From the NCBI GenBank assembly GCA_964567485.1, contig CAZMMX010000016.1:1-64000 (forward strand): a DNA stretch of 64,000 bases, given 5' to 3'. This document shows, in pieces, positions 10,401-18,210 of this stretch. The first letter of the stretch is position 1; each line of letters opens with the position of its first letter. The position numbers and the translations under genes were made by a program. The notes beneath the pieces are model-generated. The model saw nothing but the letters and a program-made list of their open reading frames with translations, had not been told where the DNA came from and did not search any database. The DNA comes from UBA1413 sp964567485 (GTDB lineage: Bacteria; Bacteroidota; Bacteroidia; Bacteroidales; Prolixibacteraceae).

Positions 10401-10516
10401 GCCCCCTGACCCTGTTCTCCTACAACGGATTTAATCCTGAAGTCGCCAACGGAATCGACACCCAGACCTATCCCATTCCTTCGGTGTATACCATTGGCCT
10501 GAATCTTAAATTTTAA
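7490..10516 (+). CDS. SusC-like TonB-dependent outer-membrane transporter (glucan PUL)
   Basis: 1008 residues, a full-length SusC/RagA transporter that imports oligosaccharides across the outer membrane using TonB energy. The order is signal peptide (about 1-19), carboxypeptidase-D-like regulatory domain (about 22-100, with GTVTEADGQGIPGVSILVKG), plug domain beginning at VVVGYGTQK (about 105) and containing LYVVDGMFF and VLKDASAAAIYG, then a 22-strand-type barrel ending in an aromatic residue (NLKF). There is no N-terminal STN domain, so signalling through an anti-sigma factor is unlikely. It is followed after 40 bp by its SusD partner and starts the putative beta-glucan locus. Confidence 0.95.
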   Translation: MKRFILLLILTSMVSVLTAQPRVTITGTVTEADGQGIPGVSILVKGTMVGTITDFDGNYSIEADPQSTLVFSFVGFTTEEIPVGNQTVINVQLREQAFDVEEVVVVGYGTQKVKDLTSSITTVKSEDLAKTPSGQAMQALQGKVAGLQVVSSGSPGNSPTIRVRGIGSYPGQNNEAPLYVVDGMFFDNIDFLNPADIASISVLKDASAAAIYGVRAANGVVLIETKSGGYNKKTEISYDGYYGMQVAQNVLKMANAEQFTTMAMESGSAADASFILNAMQRYGRSRVNPNVPDVNTDWYKEILRPADIQNHSISVEGGNESASYSIGTNYFAQEGILDMKNQYERFNLRTKLDFKATDWFTIGGNMILSNALKNAEEGGAWNQAYFAVPILPVYDDHLLGIAEPDNYANAQDLGYRSGQNPFPTLRYSDNRLKIRKLMANFYAKIDILPKKLDFKTTYNHAFTSLDERNVRLPYFIGNSFQRENASINKSASVYSDQIWDNVLTYTDHFALHNITVMAGTSFRDEAYTGLRAQGLDFPYQQEESWYIDQAQEKPEGSVGDGGARQYGLSYFGRFSYNYNDRYLLYATMRADGSSKYQQKWGYFPTIGIGWVISEESFLKNHPTINFLKLRASWGQLGNDKIQASDGAITTTPITVAIDDVLVSGTQTTNTFSSLKWELTEETNAGLTARLFDNRMSVDADYFIRDTKNAAIYVKIPGTGGSVLKNVGVIRNSGFEMALNWSDEFTGDLRFNAGVNFSFLKNKVRDLYGQPYIDGGSAEFRQRSIVGHPLLAFFGYEVLGVYQNQSEIDADPSAPSSALPGDFKYRDQQKEGEPGYGVVNDDDRVILGSYFPSFLYGGNLSLSWKNFDLSASILGQMGNKILNRKRGEIIWTADGNLDADLAVNRWHGEGTSNKYPSSAGLRKGWNQKMSDYFVEDGAFFRLQNVQLAYNIKGVQLFGADMPDARVTLTADRPLTLFSYNGFNPEVANGIDTQTYPIPSVYTIGLNLKF

Positions 10517-10556
10517 CCACAACAGGATCAATCATAACAACGTAAACTATATAAAG

Positions 10557-12098
10557 ATGAAAAGATATCTTTCCATAACAAAACTGGCGCTCTTCATGGC
10601 AGCACTCTTCATACTCGCCGCCTGCCATGACCTGCTCGACGAACCTGCCGAAAACAGGGCTTTCACCGAAGAGACCGATTATACCCTCTCAGGCAATATG
10701 GACCTTCCCCTGATCGGGATGTATGCCGACTTTTATAACAGCGAATGGGAGGTCTTCCCTCTCCTTTCCGTCAGGGGTGACGACGTCAACGCCGGAGGCC
10801 TCGGGGACCAGCAGGACTTCGCAGAAACCGACAAGTACAACTACAACAAGGACTTCTGGATGTCTAACTCGGTATGGCAGAACTATTACGGAGACCTCTT
10901 CAATGCCCATTCCGCCATTGACCAGATCGAAAAGTACAAGGAGTTTGCCACCAACAAAGCCCTGGCCGACCAATATATCGCCGAAATCAGGGTGATGCGT
11001 GCATGGTATCTCTATTACCTGGCGCTGACCTGGGGGGACATTATCATCACGGAAAGCCAGGATCCCTCAGCCTTGCTGGTGGCCCAACTGAGCAGCAAGG
11101 AAGAGGTCATGCAGCACATCTCGGCCGAAATGGACGAGGTCATCCCCCTGCTTCCTGCGGTGCACCCCGCCGAGCGTGCCGACATCAGGGGAGGGATCAC
11201 CCGTTACACGGCCCTGGCCCTGAAAGCCCGTGCCAACCTCGACCTCAAGAACTTCCCCGCTGTGGCTGAGGCCACCGGACAAATCATCAGCAGCGGAAAA
11301 TTCGCCCTCGAAGCCGATTATTACAACCTCTTCAAAATCCCCGGAAAACTGAACAAGGAGAACCTTCTGGAACTCCAGTATTCCGATTTCGGGAAAGGCT
11401 CAGGCGATGCCATCAACTATCTTAACGACTTCTTCGGACCCCAGGGGTGGACCCCCAAGGTGACGGGTGCCGGCAGCGGCTGGGGATTCTATGAGCCCAG
11501 TCTCAAATATATCAAGTTTATGCTTGACCGTAACGAGACCATCCGCCTCGAGACCAGCGTTCTGTTCACCAACAGGGGAATCGCCGAAATTAAAAAGGAT
11601 GCTAAATATGCCAACCTTCCGGCATGGATCACCAACACCACCCGGTCGGGCGACCGTATCAATGACTATGCCCGTGCCCTGTTCGCCAGCGGAAAACACT
11701 ACCTTCCCTCCGACCAGCTGACCCCCGGGAGAACCGGCTACGGCACCAACAAAAACTTCATCTGTATCCGTTATGCCGAGATTTTGTTGATGCATGCCGA
11801 AGCCCTTACCTCAGGAGCCAGCAGCAGCGTTATGACTGCCGATGCCGCCATCAATATGGTCAGGAGCCGTGCCGGACTTCCCGCCCTCTCCGGAGTGACC
11901 AACGCCCAGGTGATGGATGAGAAATTCGCGGAACTCGCCATGGAATGGGGAATCCGTTTCTATGACATGGTCAGGATGGGCAACTTCGCCGCCCTGAGCT
12001 ACGACGGCAGGAGCTTCACCGCCGATAAAGTCACCCTCCCCTACCCGCAGAACCAGGTCGACCAGATCCCGGCTCTCCAGGAGGCTTTGGGTAAATAA
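10557..12098 (+). CDS. SusD/RagB-like surface glycan-binding lipoprotein
   Basis: 513 residues. A lipoprotein signal ends at LAACHDLLDEP, with the acylated cysteine at about residue 22. It is followed by the TPR-like helical SusD fold, including RVMRAWYLYYLALTWGD in the core and a C-terminal region with ICIRYAEILLMHAEAL and EWGIRFYDMVRMG, all typical of SusD. It would cap the SusC barrel at the cell surface and bind the glycan. It lies 40 bp downstream of susC and just before the LamG lipoprotein, in one operon. Confidence 0.94.
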   Translation: MKRYLSITKLALFMAALFILAACHDLLDEPAENRAFTEETDYTLSGNMDLPLIGMYADFYNSEWEVFPLLSVRGDDVNAGGLGDQQDFAETDKYNYNKDFWMSNSVWQNYYGDLFNAHSAIDQIEKYKEFATNKALADQYIAEIRVMRAWYLYYLALTWGDIIITESQDPSALLVAQLSSKEEVMQHISAEMDEVIPLLPAVHPAERADIRGGITRYTALALKARANLDLKNFPAVAEATGQIISSGKFALEADYYNLFKIPGKLNKENLLELQYSDFGKGSGDAINYLNDFFGPQGWTPKVTGAGSGWGFYEPSLKYIKFMLDRNETIRLETSVLFTNRGIAEIKKDAKYANLPAWITNTTRSGDRINDYARALFASGKHYLPSDQLTPGRTGYGTNKNFICIRYAEILLMHAEALTSGASSSVMTADAAINMVRSRAGLPALSGVTNAQVMDEKFAELAMEWGIRFYDMVRMGNFAALSYDGRSFTADKVTLPYPQNQVDQIPALQEALGK

Positions 12099-12131
12099 CA
12101 ATAACTTATGACCACAGAAAAAATAAAGAAT

Positions 12132-13865
12132 ATGAATACCTTGAAATATCTGCTGGCATTCACGGCGGCACTCATTCTGGCCGCGGGCTGCAACGAAGGA
12201 ATTGACCCCATTTCGCCGCTGGACCCCGGTCCCGACAAGGACGCCCCGGCCATCACCATCCTCTCCCCCACACAGGGTCTGGCCATTGAGGTCGACTCCC
12301 TGGTGGTCTCGATCCTGGTGCAACTCGAAGTCACCGACGATATCGAACTGAAATCGGTCTCCGTGCTCCTCGACAACAGCGAAATCGGCAGTATGACCAC
12401 CTTTAAGGATTACCGCCGCGCCCTCATGGATTTCCGCCACCTGAACGTGACCACGGGAATCCATACCCTCACCGTAAAGGCTACCGACCTGGGAGGCAAG
12501 ATGTCAGAGAAATCGGTGACCTTCGAGAAGAAACCCCCTTACGTCCCCATGTATGCCGGGGAGGTCTTCTATATGCCTTTCAACGGCGATTTCACAGAGA
12601 AGATCACCTTTAAGAACGCCACCAAAGTGGGAAATCCCGGCTTTACCGATGCCAGCCTCAAGGGGATCAAGGCATATGCCGGAGCCACCGACTCTTACCT
12701 CACCTTTCCCCTGGCGGGACTCACAAGCGCCGATTTCAGTGCTTCCTTCTGGTACAAGGTCAACGGTTCCCCCGACCGTTCCGGTATTCTCAGCGCCAGT
12801 CCGGCCGGTGAAGACCGCACCAAGGGATTCCGTCTCTTCAGAGAGGGCAGTGCCACCTCGCAGCGCATCAAGGCCAATGTGGGCTGGGGCGGCGGCGAGA
12901 CCTGGAACGACGGGGCGCTGATCACCGCCCCCGGCACCAACTGGGTCCACATCGCCCTGTCGGTGAGCGCCGACAAGGTCGTCCTTTATATCAACGGTGC
13001 CGGCATCGAAGTCCCCAACAAGGGAAATATCGACTGGACCGGCGTCGACTTGCTGGGCATCGCCTCGGGGGCCCCCAATTTTACCTATTGGAACCACAGC
13101 TTCGACCGCAGCCAGTATGACGAACTGCGCCTCTTTAACCGCGCCCTCACCGATGCCGATATCCAAACCATCATCCAGAATGACAAACCCTACGTTCCCC
13201 GGGAGGGAGAGATTCTCTACATGCCCTTCGAGGGAACTTACAAAGACCTGATCGGCAACCAGGAAGCCACGAAAGTGGGATCTCCGGAATTTGCCCCCGG
13301 CAAGGTCGGTAAGGCTTATGCCGGTGCCGCCAATTCCTATCTTACCTACCCCGCGGCTAATCTCACCAAGACCACCAGCCTGAGCGCCGCCTTCTGGATG
13401 AACATCAACGCCACTCCCGACCGTGGGGGGATCCTGACCCTCGCTCCTCCCGATGAGGCCGCCCCCGCCGCCCCTAACAACCGCACAAAAGGGTTCCGTT
13501 TCTTCCGCGAAGGATCAGCCACAGCCCAGATTTTTAAACTGAATGCCGGCAACGGCACGGCCGACAGCTGGTTCGACGGGGGTGCTTCTGCCACCGTTGA
13601 TCCCACAGCAGGAGCCTGGGTACACCTCGCGTATACCATCAGTCCTACGGAATGCGTGGTCTACATCAACGGGGAAGTGGCCAAACAGGGGGCCTTTACA
13701 GGTATCAGCTGGGAAGGGTGCGATATCCTCTCCATCATGTCGGGGGCTCCCCGCTTCACGGGATGGAACCACTTCTCCGACCTGAGTCTTATGGATGAAC
13801 TCCATATTTTCAACAAAGCACTGACCCAGGACGAAGTCAAGGCCATCATGAATGCCGAGAAATAA
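12132..13865 (+). CDS. Lipoprotein with two LamG/concanavalin-like domains (SusE/F-position)
   Basis: About 577 residues from the ATG at 12132; the frame is open from 12108, but MNTLKYLLAF at 12132 begins the lipoprotein signal, with its cysteine in LAAGCNEG. After an Ig-like segment with the STILSPTQG-type pattern (about 40-140), two homologous LamG-type beta-sandwich domains follow (about 150-345 and 365-575). They share KGFRLFREGSAT/KGFRFFREGSAT and NHSFDRSQYDELRLFN/NHFSDLSLMDELHIFN, so one arose by duplication. Its place after SusD and the repeated binding domains suggest a surface glycan-binding protein. Confidence 0.8.
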   Translation: MNTLKYLLAFTAALILAAGCNEGIDPISPLDPGPDKDAPAITILSPTQGLAIEVDSLVVSILVQLEVTDDIELKSVSVLLDNSEIGSMTTFKDYRRALMDFRHLNVTTGIHTLTVKATDLGGKMSEKSVTFEKKPPYVPMYAGEVFYMPFNGDFTEKITFKNATKVGNPGFTDASLKGIKAYAGATDSYLTFPLAGLTSADFSASFWYKVNGSPDRSGILSASPAGEDRTKGFRLFREGSATSQRIKANVGWGGGETWNDGALITAPGTNWVHIALSVSADKVVLYINGAGIEVPNKGNIDWTGVDLLGIASGAPNFTYWNHSFDRSQYDELRLFNRALTDADIQTIIQNDKPYVPREGEILYMPFEGTYKDLIGNQEATKVGSPEFAPGKVGKAYAGAANSYLTYPAANLTKTTSLSAAFWMNINATPDRGGILTLAPPDEAAPAAPNNRTKGFRFFREGSATAQIFKLNAGNGTADSWFDGGASATVDPTAGAWVHLAYTISPTECVVYINGEVAKQGAFTGISWEGCDILSIMSGAPRFTGWNHFSDLSLMDELHIFNKALTQDEVKAIMNAEK

Positions 13866-13916
13866 AACCCGACCTCCTTTCCTGACGAAAGGAAGGATCC
13901 GGGTCTCTCCCAAACA

Positions 13917-13946
13917 GGCTGCCCGGAAAACCGGGCAGCCTTATTT
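13917..13946 (+). terminator. Rho-independent terminator
   Basis: GGCTGCCCGG and CCGGGCAGCC form a perfect 10-bp stem with an AAAA loop, followed by a TTATTT tract. It separates the susC-susD-LamG part of the locus from the enzyme genes. Confidence 0.8.
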
Positions 13947-13969
13947 ACTTTTTTTGGTATCCTTTGCCC

Positions 13970-16354
13970 ATGAGAATCCTATGCCTTATTGCCTTACTGC
14001 TGTTTCTGACCCTTCCGGGCAAAGGTCAGGAAGTGCTCTTTTTTTCTGAAGGGACCACCACCGCTTTTTACGACCAGGGATTGGTAGACAAGGGCAACCT
14101 GGGGTCGGGTTACTTCGAGACCACCTCCCCACCTTCAGCCCCTCAGTACAATGACAAGGTGCCCTGCACCACCAACGCCTGGAAGGGAAAATCAGCGCTG
14201 AAATTCAACTACACCTCCGCCCCCGACGGCCAGTGGAAGGTCTCCGTTTTCCGGAGCAACTGGGAGGCTGCCGACATTTCGCAAATGGATACCCTGGTTT
14301 TTCACCTTTACTCATCCCAGGAACTCCCCGTCTCCGCCCTGCCCCTGATCGGTGTCAGAACCCTTGCAAAATCGGGAACGGGAGAAGTCAGCTCACAGTG
14401 GTACCCTCTGGCCAGCTATAACGGAACGGTACCTGCTGCACAGTGGACGCGCATCGTCTTTCCCCTGGAGGTGATCCGCTCCGATAATGCCAACAGCAAC
14501 CTCAGCTTCCCGGCAGCCAAGGCCGTTCTCTTCAGCCAGTCGGAGAATAACAACACCTCGCGGCTTCTCTTCATCGATGAGATCATGGCCTTTAGAAATA
14601 TTGCGACACTCTCTCCTGTAACCGGGCTTACCGCCACAGGGTACGACAGTCATGCGGAGCTCCGCTGGATTCCTGCCGGAGAAAACCTCTCCTGCCGCAT
14701 TTATGCCTCCTTTGACGGAGGGAGCAGTTATGTGGCCAGGGGAGAGGCCACCGGCAACGAATACCTCGACTTTCTCCCCTCCACTGAAAGAAATAAAAAT
14801 ATCCACTATAGGGTGGTCACCCTTTTCCAGAAGCGCGAGTCCCTTCCCGCGGAAGCCATGGCCACGGTCCGGGACTTCTCCGACGATGAACTGCTGGAGA
14901 TGCTCCAGGAGGTTACCTTCCGCTATTTCTGGGAAGGAGGGCACCCGGGGAGCGGCATGGCCCTGGAGAGAAGCAATGGCACCACCGTGGCTTCCGGAGC
15001 TACCGGCATGGGCCTGATGGCCATGATGGCCGCTCATGAGCGGCATTTCCGGCCCCGCGAAGAGATCAAAGCCAGAATCCTGAGCATCCTCGCCTTCCTG
15101 GAGAGCTGCGACCGCCACCACGGCGCATGGTCCCACTGGTACAATGGAGACACCGGAAAAACGCAACCTTTCTCCACCACTGACGACGGGGGTGACCTGG
15201 TAGAGACCTCTTACGTCGCCCAGGCCCTGGTAGCCCTGAGGAATTACTTCACCGGCGAGGATGCCCCCTCGGTGCAGATCAGGGATAAGGCCACCCTTCT
15301 ATTCCGGGAGATCGACTGGGAGTGGTATCGCCAGGGAGGACAAAACGTGCTTTTCTGGCACTGGTCACCCAACTACGGGTTCGGAAGCATGAAAATCACA
15401 GGGTGGAATGAGTGCCTGGTCACCTACCTCATGGCCGCGTCCTCGCCCACCCATTCCATTCCGCAGGAGGTTTATACCGAAGGATGGGCACAAAGCGGCG
15501 CCATGGTGCGGAAGCGCACCTATTACAATCAGGAAATCAGCCTTTCCCCCGACTGGGGAGGCCCCCTTTTCTGGGTCCACTATTCCCACCTGGGCATCGA
15601 CCCCCGCGGTCTCAAAGACCAATATGCCGATTACTGGGCCGAGCACGTCGGTACGGTAAAGATCCACCATGCCTATGCCGTCGCCAATCCGGGAGGATGG
15701 AAAAACTACAGCGATAAATGCTGGGGACTTACCGCCAGTGATGATCCCAACGGGTACACAGCCCATCAGCCTGTCCACAACGACAACGGGACCATCAGCC
15801 CCACCGCCGCTCTGGCCAGTATACCCTATGCCCCTGCCGAAGCCATCAAGGCCCTGAAATATTTCTACCGCGAAAGAGGAAGCGATCTCTGGGGAAAATA
15901 CGGCCCCCGGGATGCCTTCAACGACCAGCTGGGATGGGTCAGAGATGCCTGGCTGGGCATCGACCAGGGCCCCATCATGGTGATGACCGAGAACTACCGC
16001 ACTGCCCTGCTCTGGAACCTGGTGATGAAAGATCCCGATGTCAAGGCAGGCCTCGAAAAACTGGGGTTTCAGTACGATCCCTCCACCCCGGCAAGGAGCA
16101 CGGAACTCCCCGCTCTTTTAACCCTGTTTCCCAATCCCTGCAGCAGTAAGGCCACCATCGTCATCCCCGGGGAAGGAGAAATCGACCAACTGCAGGTTTT
16201 CGGTTCCAGGGGTGAAATCCTCCTCCTCCGGAACGGAAAACAGGGCACTATCGCCCCGACGCTGGAGTGCGGAGCCTGGCCTCCCGGGATAACCCTGGTA
16301 AGAGTCACCCGCGGAAAAGAAATTTTCACAGGCCGTCTGGTGGTCACGAAATAG
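13970..16354 (+). CDS. Glucoamylase-like (GH144-type) glycoside hydrolase with T9SS sorting domain
   Basis: About 794 residues from the ATG at 13970; a TTG two codons upstream is an unlikely start. After a signal peptide come a beta-sandwich binding-type domain (about 25-200) and an Fn3-like segment (about 205-285). The glucoamylase-like catalytic domain (about 295-690) shows TFRYFWEGG, DRHHGAWSHW, TDDGGDLVETS and FWHWSPNYGFG. This domain is shared with GH144 endo-beta-1,2-glucanases. The end (about 715-795, LFPNP...GRLVVTK) is a T9SS type A sorting signal, predicting secretion to the surface. It is a paralogue of the next gene but with extra modules. The GH144 label is from family memory; other specificities are possible. 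Confidence 0.8.
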   Translation: MRILCLIALLLFLTLPGKGQEVLFFSEGTTTAFYDQGLVDKGNLGSGYFETTSPPSAPQYNDKVPCTTNAWKGKSALKFNYTSAPDGQWKVSVFRSNWEAADISQMDTLVFHLYSSQELPVSALPLIGVRTLAKSGTGEVSSQWYPLASYNGTVPAAQWTRIVFPLEVIRSDNANSNLSFPAAKAVLFSQSENNNTSRLLFIDEIMAFRNIATLSPVTGLTATGYDSHAELRWIPAGENLSCRIYASFDGGSSYVARGEATGNEYLDFLPSTERNKNIHYRVVTLFQKRESLPAEAMATVRDFSDDELLEMLQEVTFRYFWEGGHPGSGMALERSNGTTVASGATGMGLMAMMAAHERHFRPREEIKARILSILAFLESCDRHHGAWSHWYNGDTGKTQPFSTTDDGGDLVETSYVAQALVALRNYFTGEDAPSVQIRDKATLLFREIDWEWYRQGGQNVLFWHWSPNYGFGSMKITGWNECLVTYLMAASSPTHSIPQEVYTEGWAQSGAMVRKRTYYNQEISLSPDWGGPLFWVHYSHLGIDPRGLKDQYADYWAEHVGTVKIHHAYAVANPGGWKNYSDKCWGLTASDDPNGYTAHQPVHNDNGTISPTAALASIPYAPAEAIKALKYFYRERGSDLWGKYGPRDAFNDQLGWVRDAWLGIDQGPIMVMTENYRTALLWNLVMKDPDVKAGLEKLGFQYDPSTPARSTELPALLTLFPNPCSSKATIVIPGEGEIDQLQVFGSRGEILLLRNGKQGTIAPTLECGAWPPGITLVRVTRGKEIFTGRLVVTK

Positions 16355-16383
16355 TATAAATCTGTTAATCAATAACTTCACCA

Positions 16384-17754
16384 ATGAGACTAAAGCATTT
16401 TCTACCGTTGATGATCCTGGCTGCCGGGATTATTCTGGGTTCCTGCAACCCCCGCCCTTCCTCGACGCAAAAGGGATCCTCCACCGCTTCCGTGATGAGC
16501 GACGACTCGCTGCTGACCCTTTTGCAGCACCAGACCTTCCGCTATTTCTGGGATGCTGCGGAGCCCACCTCGGGGATGGCGCGGGAACGTATCCATCTCG
16601 ATGGCGACTACCCCCAGAACGACCAGGATGTGGTCACCCTGGGAGGTTCCGGTTTCGGGGTCATGGTGATCCTGACAGGGATTGAACGGGGATTCATCAC
16701 CCGTGAGGAGGGATTTGCCCGCTTGCAGCAGATCGTCGCTTACCTGGCGGGGGCCGACCGTTTCCACGGGGCATGGCCCCACTGGCTCGACGGCCCCACG
16801 GGAAAGGTGAAACCCTTCAGCAAGAAAGATGACGGCGGGGACCTCGTGGAATCGGCATTCATGATCCAGGGGCTCCTCACCGTCGCCGAATATTTCCGGA
16901 ATGGCAACGAAGCCGAGCAACAACTGGTGGCCGACATTACCCGGTTGTGGCATGAGGTCGAATGGGACTGGTACACCCAGGGAAAGGATGTCCTTTACTG
17001 GCACTGGTCGCCCAACTATGCCTGGGAAATGAACTTCCCTGTTGGGGGTTACAATGAATGCCTCATCATGTATGTGCTGGCGGCCGCATCCCCCACCCAC
17101 CCCATCCGTCCTGAAGTCTACCACAAGGGATGGGCCCGTGATGGCGCCATCGCCAACGATACGGTCTATTACGACCTCCCCACGGTACTCGATTTCTACG
17201 AACACGGCAGCGACCCGACGGGCCCTCTCTTCTGGGCACACTACTCCTATCTGGGACTCAATCCCAAAGGACTGAAAGACCAGTATGCCGACTATTGGGA
17301 ACTCAACCGCAACCACGCCCTGATGCACTATCGCTATGCCGTTGACAATCCCAAAGGATTCGAAGGCTATGGCGAGAAACAGTGGGGATTCACCTCAAGT
17401 TATTCGGTCAGTGGCTATGCGGGGCACCATCCCGGCGATGAAGACCTCGGCGTGATCTCTCCCACGGCAGCCCTCTCCTCCTTCCCCTATACCCCCCAAG
17501 AATCCATGAAATTCCTCCGTTACCTCTATGAGGAAGCCGACACCCTCATCGGGGAATATGGGCCCTACGACGCCTATAGTCACACGCACAAGTGGGTCCT
17601 TCCCCGCTATCTGGCCATCGACCAGGGCCCCATTCCCGTCATGGTCGAGAACTACCGGACAGGCATTTTCTGGAATCTCTTCATGAAGAACCAGGATGTC
17701 CAAAAGGGCCTGCAACTCCTGGGATTCACACACGATCCCTCAACGGTGGAATAA
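16384..17754 (+). CDS. Glucoamylase-like (GH144-type) lipoprotein
   Basis: 456 residues, with a lipoprotein signal ending LGSCNPRPS (cysteine at about residue 21). A single glucoamylase-like catalytic domain covers nearly the whole mature protein. It shares TFRYFWDAA, DRFHGAWPHWLDG, KDDGGDLVESAF, YWHWSPNYAWEM and AIDQGPIPVMVENYRTG with the upstream paralogue. It lacks the accessory modules and the T9SS domain, so it is probably lipid-anchored, in the periplasm or at the surface. The pair suggests an outer endo-acting enzyme and a second, differently placed enzyme on the same glucan. It starts 29 bp after the upstream gene. Confidence 0.82.
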   Translation: MRLKHFLPLMILAAGIILGSCNPRPSSTQKGSSTASVMSDDSLLTLLQHQTFRYFWDAAEPTSGMARERIHLDGDYPQNDQDVVTLGGSGFGVMVILTGIERGFITREEGFARLQQIVAYLAGADRFHGAWPHWLDGPTGKVKPFSKKDDGGDLVESAFMIQGLLTVAEYFRNGNEAEQQLVADITRLWHEVEWDWYTQGKDVLYWHWSPNYAWEMNFPVGGYNECLIMYVLAAASPTHPIRPEVYHKGWARDGAIANDTVYYDLPTVLDFYEHGSDPTGPLFWAHYSYLGLNPKGLKDQYADYWELNRNHALMHYRYAVDNPKGFEGYGEKQWGFTSSYSVSGYAGHHPGDEDLGVISPTAALSSFPYTPQESMKFLRYLYEEADTLIGEYGPYDAYSHTHKWVLPRYLAIDQGPIPVMVENYRTGIFWNLFMKNQDVQKGLQLLGFTHDPSTVE

Positions 17755-17910
17755 TCCTTATCTCCTCAGGAAGGGCTTCACGGAACAGGAATGACCGGTT
17801 AACAGAAATGGATCAGTTCCTGATTTCCCTTTGGTCCTCGGGGAGCCCTTTGCGCCCTGGAATTCTGACCTCTTTTATTCACCAGACCAGGCAAAAAAAA
17901 CGTTTTAGTC

Positions 17911-18115
17911 ATGCATATCCGAACTTCCCTACTGGCCCTGATGCTCTTGTTATTGATGGTGCCGGCTCTCTCTTTCGCGCAGGGAGAACAGCAAAAAACC
18001 TACTGCAATCCCGTCAACATCGACTATGGATAAGGAAAAAACCTACTACTTCACGATTGAGGCGATCAACGAGAACGGCGTGGGAGAGCGTATTCCGGTG
18101 GTAACAGCCCAATAA
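17911..18115 (+). pseudogene. Internally deleted remnant of a secreted glycoside hydrolase (GH43-like ends)
   Basis: An ATG at 17911 opens a clear signal peptide (MHIRTSLLALMLLLLMV..ALSFAQ) followed by the mature start KTYCNPVNIDYG, then a stop at 18031-18033. In another frame, 18026-18112 encodes KTYYFTIEAINENGVGER and a final TAQ before the stop at 18113-18115. The first piece looks like the N-terminus and the second like the C-terminal beta-sandwich end of secreted GH43-like proteins, so almost the whole gene appears to be missing. The 12-mer AAAAAACCTACT occurs in both pieces (17993-18004 and 18036-18047). The GH43 assignment is from memory of such termini and is tentative. Confidence 0.6.
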
Positions 18116-18134
18116 GCCGGCCAGAAAAGCCGGC
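18116..18134 (+). terminator. Hairpin after the gene remnant
   Basis: GCCGGC (18116-18121) and GCCGGC (18129-18134) pair around CAGAAAA directly after the stop at 18115. No T-run follows, so termination is uncertain. Confidence 0.4.
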
Positions 18135-18162
18135 GACGTGAAGCGTCCGCCGAATTTAACAT

Positions 18163-18170
18163 TATATTTG
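18163..18170 (+). promoter_or_regulatory. Bacteroidota -7 box for the GH3 gene
   Basis: TATATTTG matches TAnnTTTG exactly and lies 40 bp upstream of the GH3 start codon. No good -33 element precedes it, which could mean activator dependence. Confidence 0.55.
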
Positions 18171-18210
18171 TTCCGGAAGATCTATACAAACAAAGCAATA
18201 CTTAATAAAG

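Noticed and set aside
13958..13966. TATCCTTTG as promoter of the first GH144-type gene
   Set aside because: It has one base too many against TAnnTTTG and lies only 4 bp before the ATG, leaving no room for a leader.
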